From Microterricola viridarii (GTDB lineage Bacteria > Actinomycetota > Actinomycetes > Actinomycetales > Microbacteriaceae), in NCBI RefSeq assembly GCF_001542775.1, contig NZ_CP014145.1:2046001-2110000 (forward strand): 64,000 bases of DNA. The letters are read 5' to 3'. This document shows, in pieces, positions 46,492-55,236 of this stretch (position 1 is the first letter of the stretch; every line of letters starts with the position of its first letter). A model generated the notes under the pieces. The model was not told where the DNA came from. It saw only the letters and a list, made by a program, of their open reading frames with translations, and made no database searches. The translations under genes and the position numbers were made by a program.

Positions 46492-47084
46492 GCGTGCCTG
46501 CCCAATCCTGCGAGCGCGTCCGCCGCAAAGTCCATGATGGATGCCGCTGCCGCATCGTCGCGGTCAACCAGCCACGAGACGGTCAGCCCGTCGGTCAACG
46601 TCACGAGCATGCGGGCCACCTCGTCGACGGGGCGGCTCCAGCTTGCCCCGGTGTGCTCGGCGGCCGCGGTCAGCGCGGCTGCGGCGAGCGTGTAGTAGTG
46701 GTCGTACTGCAGCCTGGCGAGGTGCTCCATCCCCTCGGTGCGGAGCGCCTGCTGGGTGAGTTCGAGCATGGCCTGCTCGCGCAGCGGGTCGGCGCGCAGC
46801 AGGTCGGCGTAGCGCTGCAGGCCGGCACGGATGATGTCGCGCAGAGACGCATCGCCGTACGGCCCGGGCAGCACGGCGGCCTCCTCGTGGGTCACGACGA
46901 AGGCGATCAGCTCGTGCATCAGCTCGTCGCGCGAGGTGAATGCGTAGTGGAAGCTGGCCAGCGACATGCCGGCCTCCGCGACGATGGCCCGGGTCGTGGC
47001 CGCGGCGACGCCCTGGGTGGCGACCACCCGCAGGGCGGCCTGCACGAGTGCGGCACGGCGTTCCGCCGCGGAGATGCGTGGCAT
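46488..47084 (-). CDS. TetR-family regulator (operon leader)
   Basis: 198 aa. HTH at about 28-50: TRAIVAEAGMSLASFHYAF. It is the first gene of the operon, with the MFS start inside its stop codon, so it probably controls its own synthesis and that of the three downstream genes. A small palindrome, ACTGA-A-TCAGT (47173-47183), lies 89 bases upstream of its ATG and 67 before ppx and may be an operator, weakly supported. Confidence 0.9.
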   Translation of the reverse strand: MPRISAAERRAALVQAALRVVATQGVAAATTRAIVAEAGMSLASFHYAFTSRDELMHELIAFVVTHEEAAVLPGPYGDASLRDIIRAGLQRYADLLRADPLREQAMLELTQQALRTEGMEHLARLQYDHYYTLAAAALTAAAEHTGASWSRPVDEVARMLVTLTDGLTVSWLVDRDDAAAASIMDFAADALAGLGRHA

Positions 47085-47249
47085 CTGGCCTCCTTACACA
47101 ACGCTGAGCAAGTTCGTTCACGCCGCACGCGGGGCGGCAATTCAAGAGTGGGACATTCGACCCACTTGTTGAACTGAATCAGTATGCACCATCACCGCCC
47201 AATCCGCGCCATGTTCAGAGGACTCCCATCGTGGCGGTATCGTTCGACC

Positions 47250-48176
47250 ATGCGCCTTGGAGTTCTCGACGTCGGGTCGAACACCGTCCACTTGTTGATC
47301 GTCGATGCCCATCCGGGCGCCGCGCCCGTTCCGATGGCCTCGCACAAGTCGGTGCTGCGCCTGATGCGCTATCTGCTTCCCGACGGCTCGATCAGCGAGG
47401 AGGGCGTCGCCGCCCTCCTCGAATCGGTGCGTTCGGCAACCGTGGTCGCCCGCCAGAACAACATCGACGAGCTGCTGCCGATGGCGACGTCCGCGCTCCG
47501 CGAGGCCACCAACGGCCAACAGGTGCTCGACCTGATCGCCGAAGAGACCGGGGTCGACCTGCACGTGCTCTCCGGCGATGACGAGGCACGGCTGACGTTC
47601 TTCGCGGTGCGCCGCTGGTATGGCTGGTCGGCCGCAGACACCCTGCTCTTCGACATCGGCGGCGGCTCACTGGAGATCGCTGCCGGGGCCGACGAGTTCC
47701 CGGCCGTGTCGATGTCGCTGCCGCTCGGCGCCGGCCGCAGCACGATCGCCTTCCTGCATGACGACCCGCCGACATCCGCCCAGATGAACGCGCTGCGCGA
47801 GCATGCCCGTGCGGTGCTCGAGGAGGCGCTTCCCTCCTTCGCCGACCTGCCGACGCCCGCCCACGTCGTTGGCTCGTCCAAGACGATTCGCTCGTTGGCC
47901 CGGCTGGCTGGCTCCGTGGTGGACGGCGTCGGCGCGCTGGACCGCTCGCTGCTGCGCCGGTCGCAGCTGGAGGACTGGATTCCGCGGCTGGCACGGATCC
48001 CGGCGGATGCCCGCCCGGCGCTGCCCGGCATCACCGCCGACCGCACCTTCCAGATCGTCGCGGGCGGCATCGTGCTCGCCGAGGCGATGGCCGTGTTCAA
48101 AGTGAAGGAGCTGGAAGTCTCGCCCTGGGCGCTGCGCGAGGGCGTACTGCTGCGCTACCTGGACCGGCTGGGCTAA
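47250..48176 (+). CDS. ppx: Ppx/GppA exopolyphosphatase family protein
   Basis: 308 aa, single-domain form as in actinobacterial Ppx2. ASKHA motifs: LGVLDVGSNTVHLLIV, TSALREATNG and LFDIGGGSLEIA. It hydrolyses polyphosphate or pppGpp; which one is not clear from sequence. The N-terminal domain ends near VGSSKTIRSLARLAG. ATG 47250 (MRLGVLDV). In M. tuberculosis, eno, divIC, DUF501 and ppx2 are adjacent; here ppx converges on that block. Confidence 0.93.
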   Translation: MRLGVLDVGSNTVHLLIVDAHPGAAPVPMASHKSVLRLMRYLLPDGSISEEGVAALLESVRSATVVARQNNIDELLPMATSALREATNGQQVLDLIAEETGVDLHVLSGDDEARLTFFAVRRWYGWSAADTLLFDIGGGSLEIAAGADEFPAVSMSLPLGAGRSTIAFLHDDPPTSAQMNALREHARAVLEEALPSFADLPTPAHVVGSSKTIRSLARLAGSVVDGVGALDRSLLRRSQLEDWIPRLARIPADARPALPGITADRTFQIVAGGIVLAEAMAVFKVKELEVSPWALREGVLLRYLDRLG

Positions 48177-48244
48177 CCCGGCAGAGCGCCCGGCGGAACG
48201 GCGGAAACCGGCGCGCGCGGCGATCGCCGGCGCATGATCACACG

Positions 48245-48317
48245 TACCCCCACTGGGACTCGAACCCAGACTGTGACGATTTTAAGTCGCTTGCCTCTGC
48301 CATTGGGCTATGGGGGC
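48245..48317 (-). tRNA. tRNA with anticodon UAA (Leu-type), short variable loop
   Basis: 73 nt read from 48317. Acceptor GCCCCCA (48317-48311) pairs with TGGGGGT (48252-48246), with discriminator A at 48245 and no encoded CCA. T arm CTGGG-TTCGAGT-CCCAG. The anticodon loop is CTTAAAA, so the anticodon is TAA, reading UUA leucine. The variable region (ACAGT) has only five bases, whereas leucine tRNAs normally have a long extra arm. The D stem has three good pairs and the anticodon stem an A-C mismatch at 27-43. So it is class I in shape, with a leucine anticodon. Confidence 0.85.
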
Positions 48318-48343
48318 GGGCTTTTCGAGTCTAGCCGCGAACA

Positions 48344-48376
48344 GAACGGCCCCGAGGCAATGCCTCGGGGCCGTTC
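48344..48376. terminator. Terminator after ndh
   Basis: A perfect 16-bp inverted repeat GAACGGCCCCGAGGCA (48344-48359) and TGCCTCGGGGCCGTTC (48361-48376) separates ndh from the tRNA gene. Confidence 0.9.
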
Positions 48377-48397
48377 GTCACGTGGGTCGTGCGTGCG

Positions 48398-49948
48398 TTA
48401 CTTCTTGGCGGCGACGGCCTCAGCCGTGTCGACGACCTCGGCAGCGACCTTCTTGGGTGCACGTGCCTTGGCCGGAGCCTTCGCAGCGGCAGGAGCCTTC
48501 GCAGCAGCGGGAGCCTTCACTGCAGCTTTCGCGGCCGGAGCCTTGGCAGCAGCAACCTTGGCCGCGGGCTTCTCAGCCACGGCCTTGGCCGGGGCCTTAG
48601 CGGCGGCGACCGGTGCAGCCTCGACGGCGGGCTTCGGGCGGGAGGCGAACTCCTCGAACGCGGCACGCGGGGTGGCGACCGCGGCGAGCGAGACGATGTC
48701 GCGGCCGAGGAAGAAGTTGTTGATCCAACCCCAGATCACACGAATCTTGCGCTCCCAGCTGGGCATGGCCAGCCCGTGGTAGCCGCGGTGCGCGAACCAG
48801 GCCGGGAGGCCCTTGATCGCGATCTTGCCGGACTGGAACACACCGTAGCCGATGCCGAGGCCGGCAACAGCGCCCATGTTCTTGTGCACGTACTGCTTGG
48901 GGCCTTCGCCGCGGAGGACGGCGACGATGTTCTTCGCGAGCAGCTTGCCCTGGCGCACGGCGTGCTGGGCGTTCGGCACGCAGTAGCCGCCGACGCCGCC
49001 ACCGGAGAGGTCGGGTACGGCGGTGATGTCACCGGCGGCCCATGCACCCTCGACGATGTCGTCCTCGGTACCGATGCGCAGGTCGGCGCGCACCTGGAGA
49101 CGGCCGCGCTCCTCGACGGGGAAGTCGGAGCCGCGCACGACGGCGGGGTTCGCCATCACGCCGGCGGTCCAGACGATCAGGTCGCTCTCGAAACTCTCGC
49201 CGGTCGACAGCTCGACGACGCCGCCGACAGCCGACTTCAGCTGCGTGTCCAGGTGCACCTCTGCCCCGCGCTGGGCGAGGTTCTTGAGCACCCAGTGGCT
49301 GGTCTCGAGCGAGACCTCCGGCATGATGCGACCCATGGCCTCGATGAGGTGGAAGTGAGTGTCATCGAAGCTCAGCTGCGGGTACGAGGTGAGCAGCGAG
49401 CTGGCGAAGGAGCGCAGCTCGGCGAAGACCTCGATGCCGGCGAAGCCGCCACCGATAACGGTGAAGGTGAGCAGGCGGTCGCGCTCGGGGCCGGCCGGCA
49501 TCGCAGCAGCCTTGTCGAAGTTGGTGAGCACGCGGTCACGGATCGCGACGGCCTCTTCGATCGTCTTGAGGCCGATGGCCTCGTCGGCGACGCCCGGGAT
49601 CGGGAACGTGCGAGACACGGCCCCGGCAGTCACGACGATGATGTCGTAGTCGAAGGTGTAGGGCTCCCCGACCGACGGCGTGATCGTCGCCTGCTTGGCG
49701 GCGTGGTTGATTCCGGTGACCTTGGCGGTCACAACGGTGGTCTTCTTGAGGTGGCGGCGCAGCGCGACGACGGAGTGGCGCGGCTCGATGGAGCCTGCAG
49801 CGACCTCGGGGAGGAATGGCTGGTACGTCATGTACGGCAGCGGGTCTACGACGGTAACGTCGGCTTCACCCTTGCGCAGCCACTTCTCGAGCTTCCAGGC
49901 AGTGTAAAAGCCGGCGTAACCTCCGCCGACAATGAGGATTTTGGGCAC
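48398..49948 (-). CDS. ndh: Type II NADH dehydrogenase with Ala/Lys/Pro-rich tail
   Basis: 516 aa. The flavoprotein part (1-430) has the FAD Rossmann ILIVGGGYAGFYTAWKL, TVIGGGFAGIEVFAEL for NADH and AAGDITAVPDLSGGG. It passes electrons from NADH to menaquinone without proton pumping at the membrane. The last 80 or so residues are only Ala, Lys, Pro and Val repeats (AAKAPAKAVAEKPAAK), like a histone H1 tail, and are not part of the family fold. Confidence 0.93.
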   Translation of the reverse strand: MPKILIVGGGYAGFYTAWKLEKWLRKGEADVTVVDPLPYMTYQPFLPEVAAGSIEPRHSVVALRRHLKKTTVVTAKVTGINHAAKQATITPSVGEPYTFDYDIIVVTAGAVSRTFPIPGVADEAIGLKTIEEAVAIRDRVLTNFDKAAAMPAGPERDRLLTFTVIGGGFAGIEVFAELRSFASSLLTSYPQLSFDDTHFHLIEAMGRIMPEVSLETSHWVLKNLAQRGAEVHLDTQLKSAVGGVVELSTGESFESDLIVWTAGVMANPAVVRGSDFPVEERGRLQVRADLRIGTEDDIVEGAWAAGDITAVPDLSGGGVGGYCVPNAQHAVRQGKLLAKNIVAVLRGEGPKQYVHKNMGAVAGLGIGYGVFQSGKIAIKGLPAWFAHRGYHGLAMPSWERKIRVIWGWINNFFLGRDIVSLAAVATPRAAFEEFASRPKPAVEAAPVAAAKAPAKAVAEKPAAKVAAAKAPAAKAAVKAPAAAKAPAAAKAPAKARAPKKVAAEVVDTAEAVAAKK

Positions 49949-49990
49949 GTTTAGAGATCTCCTACATGATCATTGGTGTGCGAAAACCGC

Positions 49991-51307
49991 TTACCTGCGC
50001 AGTATTCGTCTGAAATGCCGTGTGGCCCCTATGCCCAGCAGCAGAACAAGGATAGCAAATCCTGCGAGCACAAGAATCGGAACGACGACGGTGGCCATCG
50101 TGAAGCTGTTCGGGATGACGGATGCGAGCGAGTCGCGTTCCGGCGCCGGAGGGTCTGCCTTCACCACAATGGCCTCGTCGGCATCCGTTGGTTCCTCGCT
50201 CGGCGCCACCGCCGCGCGCCGGTGCAGGTGGATCCATTCCTTGAGCTGGGTGGCCGGGTCGGTGCTGGCCGGGGCGACCTCGTCATCGATCGCGGCGGCC
50301 GCGTCGATGAGCCCATTGCCGTAAATCTGCACGGGGCCGCTGGGCACGGCGGTGGAGACCACCCGGTTGATGACCTCGGCCGCGTTCAGGTCGGGGTAGG
50401 CGGAACGCACCAGCGCGACCAGACCGGACACGATCGGGGCGGCGCCGCTGGTGCCGTCCCATTTGGCGTAGCCGCCGCCCGGCACGACACCGACGAGATC
50501 CTCGCTGGGTGCAGCGACCGAGATGGTGATGCCCTGCGAGGAGGCGTCGAAGCTGGCCTCCCCATTGCGGTCGACGCCGGCCACGGTGAGCACGCCGGGG
50601 ATCGTCGCCGGGGCGCCGACCGCTGTCGTCCCCGCGCCGCGGTTGCCGGCGGCCGCCACCACGACCACGTCGTGCTCGAACGCGTAGAGGAAGGCGTCGT
50701 CCCAGCTCTGCGGCCAGTCCAGCGTGTTGCGGGTGAGCGACATGTTGATCACGTCGGCACCGTTGTCGACCGCCCACCGCACGGCGGCGGCGATCTGTTC
50801 GTCGTTGCTGATGGACGAGCCCGTGTTCGTGCCGAATGCCACGGAGGCCGCAAGCAACTCGGCTTCCGGGGCGACGCCGGTCACGCCGCTGCCCGGTACG
50901 GGGCCGCGGCCGCGCCCGGCCAGCAGTGAGGCCACCATGGTGCCGTGCTGGCTGTTGTCGCCGATGGGCTTCTGCCCGTTCTGGGCACCGATGCCGGAGG
51001 CATCCATGCCGCCGACGATGGCGCCCTTGAGCTCGGCGACGGATCCGTCGATGCCGGTGTCGATGACGGCGACGGTGACGCCGGCGCCCTTCGTGGTCAA
51101 CCAGGCGTCGTTGAAGCCGTAGTCGGCGAGCCAGTACTGCATGTCGCGGATCTGGTCGGCACGGGCCGGCGGGGCGTCAACAACGGTGCTGCCCAGCGTG
51201 ACGGCAGCAACGATCGCCACCGCCGCAGCCGTTCCCCAGCGCCCCCAACGCCGCATCAGCGAGTTGCCGCCGCTCGCCCTATCGTCATTCGAGCGCCGGT
51301 CATTCAT
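49991..51307 (-). CDS. Membrane-anchored subtilisin-like serine protease (S8)
   Basis: 438 aa. A signal peptide (about 18-50, cleaved near ARADQ) precedes the S8 domain: D83 in VAVIDTGIDG, H121 in DNSQHGTMVASL and S287 in WDGTSGAAPIVSG, plus oxyanion Asn222. A second hydrophobic segment (about 405-430) anchors the C-terminus, as in mycosins. Protease outside the cell. No ESX/type VII secretion genes are nearby, so its target is unclear. ATG 51307 overlaps the DUF501 gene by eight bases. Confidence 0.93.
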   Translation of the reverse strand: MNDRRSNDDRASGGNSLMRRWGRWGTAAAVAIVAAVTLGSTVVDAPPARADQIRDMQYWLADYGFNDAWLTTKGAGVTVAVIDTGIDGSVAELKGAIVGGMDASGIGAQNGQKPIGDNSQHGTMVASLLAGRGRGPVPGSGVTGVAPEAELLAASVAFGTNTGSSISNDEQIAAAVRWAVDNGADVINMSLTRNTLDWPQSWDDAFLYAFEHDVVVVAAAGNRGAGTTAVGAPATIPGVLTVAGVDRNGEASFDASSQGITISVAAPSEDLVGVVPGGGYAKWDGTSGAAPIVSGLVALVRSAYPDLNAAEVINRVVSTAVPSGPVQIYGNGLIDAAAAIDDEVAPASTDPATQLKEWIHLHRRAAVAPSEEPTDADEAIVVKADPPAPERDSLASVIPNSFTMATVVVPILVLAGFAILVLLLGIGATRHFRRILRR

Positions 51308-51821
51308 CGATCCCCGGGTAGGCCACGCATTCGCACACGGTGGGCGACCAGCTGGAGCGGGCCAGGGCGAGGTCGCCAATCGGGTTCACGCCGGGGCCGG
51401 CCGCGAGGGCGTGGCCAGCGAGGGCGTGCAGGCACTTCACCCGCACCGGCATGCCGCCGGCCGAGAAGTTCTCCAGCTCAGGCACGACGAGGATGCTGTC
51501 CCGGTCGGAGAGATAGGCCTCGTGGGCGCTCGCGTAGGCGGCGCGCAGCTCCTCGTCCTCGGCGAGCAGATCGTTGAACTCGTTCATCACCTGGGTGGCC
51601 TCGAGGAACGACATCGCCGCCGTGGCCGCCGGGTGGGACAGGTAGTAGAGAGTGGGGAACGGGGTCCCGTCGGCCAACCGCGGAGCGGTGGAGACCACGG
51701 TCGGGGCCCCACAGACGCAACGCGCGGCGATGCCGATCACGTTGCGGGCGGGACGGCCGAGCTGCGCCGAAACGATGGCGATGTCCCGCTCAGAAGCCGG
51801 GTCGAATGGGGGTGTCGTCAT
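51300..51821 (-). CDS. DUF501 family protein
   Basis: 173 aa. DUF501 pattern: IVSAQLGRPARNVIGIAARC near the start, then CGAPTVVSTAPRLADGTPFP, PTLYYLSHPAATAAMS and VKCLHALAGHALAAG. Function unknown; in actinobacteria it sits beside the divIC/ftsB-like gene and ppx. ATG 51821 overlaps the upstream gene by four bases. Confidence 0.93.
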   Translation of the reverse strand: MTTPPFDPASERDIAIVSAQLGRPARNVIGIAARCVCGAPTVVSTAPRLADGTPFPTLYYLSHPAATAAMSFLEATQVMNEFNDLLAEDEELRAAYASAHEAYLSDRDSILVVPELENFSAGGMPVRVKCLHALAGHALAAGPGVNPIGDLALARSSWSPTVCECVAYPGIDE

Positions 51822-52306
51822 GGTGCTGGTGCGCTTTCTGCCAAGCCCGCCGTCATCACGGAGGCGAACATTGACTGTAACCAATCAAGCTGGGTGTTCT
51901 GGATTTCGGTGCTGATGGGAGCCCGTTCGCTCTCCTCGACCGGCGCCGGGAGGTCGTTGATCACGAGGAAGCTCACCTCGCCGGGCATCACGTAGTAGAG
52001 CCGGTCGCGGGCCTGCGTGATCACGTAGGTCTTGTCGTTCCAGCGCTCGCGTTCCGCCCGCAGGGATTCAACCTGCTGCAGCTGTGTCTCGACTCTCGCG
52101 CTGAGCGCGGCGATCTCCTGGCGTTGCTCGACGAGCACGCGCAGACCGGGGGCGAGCACGACGACGGCGAGCACGAGCATCACCATCATGATCAACGAGA
52201 AGCCGGAAAAACGAATGCCGCGCAGCCAGCCCCCGGTCGCGGACTCCCCGTGGCTGAGTGCCACAGGGACCTTGCGAGTCTGCGTCTTCGACGAGGTGTC
52301 AGGCAT
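51818..52306 (-). CDS. FtsB/DivIC-like septum protein
   Basis: 162 aa. Basic N-terminal tail, one membrane helix (about 36-56, FSLIMMVMLVLAVVVLAPGL), then a coiled coil (EQRQEIAALSARVETQLQQV), then DKTYVITQARDRLYYVMPGE, the FtsB/DivIC pattern. In the divisome, FtsB-type proteins join FtsL and FtsQ and regulate septal wall synthesis. Sits between eno and DUF501. Confidence 0.92.
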   Translation of the reverse strand: MPDTSSKTQTRKVPVALSHGESATGGWLRGIRFSGFSLIMMVMLVLAVVVLAPGLRVLVEQRQEIAALSARVETQLQQVESLRAERERWNDKTYVITQARDRLYYVMPGEVSFLVINDLPAPVEESERAPISTEIQNTQLDWLQSMFASVMTAGLAESAPAP

Positions 52307-52384
52307 GTCCCTGAACCTCCATTCGAAACGCCCCCATTCGAGATGGGCCGAGTGCTGACTGCGCGGCAGAAACCGCGAGGATCC

Positions 52385-53728
<1,344 letters not shown>

Positions 53729-53803
53729 CTACTCACGCAGCGGCCGGGCCACCGGATCGGTTACCCGTCGGTGGCCACGGCCGGGCGTGGTGACCGGGGC
53801 CGC

Positions 53804-55060
53804 TCAGCCGCCGAGGGGCTTGAACTCGAGGGCGCCGGCATCGGTCACATCGTTGCCGAGCAGCGCGAAACCGGTGAAGCCGTCGGCCTCAGCGCGCTCC
53901 AGCAGCGCCTTGAAGTTCTTGGCGCGCTTCTCGAGCCGAACCCGGGTGCCGGATGCCACCAGCTGGCGCTTGATGGCCATCAGCTGTGCGGCGTCGGCGT
54001 CCTTCTCGTGCACGAGCACGACCGCGTTGGCCTTGCTCGCGGCATCCGCAGGCAGCAGGTCCACGATGCGCTCGAAGCCGATCGAGAACCCGCAGGCGGG
54101 TACCTCGCTGCCGAGGAATCGGCCGATCATGCCGTCGTAGCGGCCGCCGCCGCCCAGCGAGTAGCCGAGATCGGGGTGGGCGATCTCGAAGATCGTGCCG
54201 GTGTAGTAGCCCATGCCGCGCACCAGGGTCGGGTCGAAGACGAGCTCAACGCCGGGCAGGGCGGCGCGCAGTGCGAGCAGTTCGCCGTAGGCCTCGCGGT
54301 CGAGCCAGGCGGGCACCTCGCCCTCCAGCAGCTCCCAGCCGGCGTTGGCGATGTCGTCGAGGGTGGCCGCGATGCCGTTCGCCTCGATGCCGAGCCCGGC
54401 CAGTTCGTCGGCCACTCCCCCGGTGCCGATCTTGTCGAGCTTGTCGATGGTGATCAGCGCCCGTTCGTAGAGCCCGTCGGCGACGCCCCAGTGCGCGAGG
54501 AGCGCCTGCAGGATGCGGCGGTCGTTGATCCGGATGCTGCAGCCGGTCAGACCGAGCGCGTCGAGGGTTCCGGCAGTGGCACCGATCAGCTCGATCTCGG
54601 CCAGCTGGCCGGCCTCACCGATGATGTCGATGTCGCACTGTACGAACTGGCGGAAGCGGCCCTTCTGTGGGCGCTCCGCACGCCAGACCGGCGCGATCTG
54701 AATCGAGCGGAAGACGCCGGGCAGTGCGGCGCGGTGGGTCGCGTAGAAGCGGGCCAGCGGCACCGTCAGGTCGAAGCGCAGGCCGAGGTCGGCCAGGGCG
54801 AGCGTGTCGCCGGACTCGGCGGCTGCGGCCAGGTCTTCGGCGCCGAGGCCGCGCTTCATGACGGCGAAGGCGAGCTTCTCGTTGTCGCCGCCGAGGCCGG
54901 AGTGCAGCCGGGCGGAGTCCTCCATGACCGGCGTCTCGATCTCGTCGAAGCCGTGTGCGGCGTAGCTGGCGCGGATGATTCCGAGCGCGTGCTCGCGGCG
55001 GGCCTTGTCGGCGGGAAGGAAGTCGCGCATGCCGCGGGGCGGGGTCACAGGTTGAGCCAT
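53804..55060 (-). CDS. hisS: Histidyl-tRNA synthetase
   Basis: 418 aa, class II synthetase. Motif 2 PVWRAERPQKGRFRQF and motif 3-type GFSIGFERIV are present, as is PRGMRDFLPADKARRE at the N-terminus. C-terminal anticodon domain at about 320-415. ATG 55060 (MAQPVTPPRG); AGGAGG lies only one base before it, so a slightly later start is possible but not better. Bases 55061-55236, before the next gene, show nothing recognisable. Confidence 0.96.
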   Translation of the reverse strand: MAQPVTPPRGMRDFLPADKARREHALGIIRASYAAHGFDEIETPVMEDSARLHSGLGGDNEKLAFAVMKRGLGAEDLAAAAESGDTLALADLGLRFDLTVPLARFYATHRAALPGVFRSIQIAPVWRAERPQKGRFRQFVQCDIDIIGEAGQLAEIELIGATAGTLDALGLTGCSIRINDRRILQALLAHWGVADGLYERALITIDKLDKIGTGGVADELAGLGIEANGIAATLDDIANAGWELLEGEVPAWLDREAYGELLALRAALPGVELVFDPTLVRGMGYYTGTIFEIAHPDLGYSLGGGGRYDGMIGRFLGSEVPACGFSIGFERIVDLLPADAASKANAVVLVHEKDADAAQLMAIKRQLVASGTRVRLEKRAKNFKALLERAEADGFTGFALLGNDVTDAGALEFKPLGG

Positions 55061-55236
55061 GCCTCCTATTCTTCCAGCACCGCGGGGGTGCTCTGATCGC
55101 ACCCGCGCCGCGCGCCGGCCCAGCGGATGCCGAGCAGATTCTTGGCGGATGCCGGGGCTCGCCCCTCTGGCCGGAGGCGCGCCCCGGGTGTACCGTTCGT
55201 TCACCGTCGCGTCCGCCCCGCTGCCCGGGAGGCACC

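Noticed and set aside
43934..46567. An 877-codon open frame running through the MFS and PLP genes
   Set aside because: Its first half is an Arg/Ala-rich shadow of the MFS gene; the real PLP protein starts at ATG 45205 by motif and overlap.
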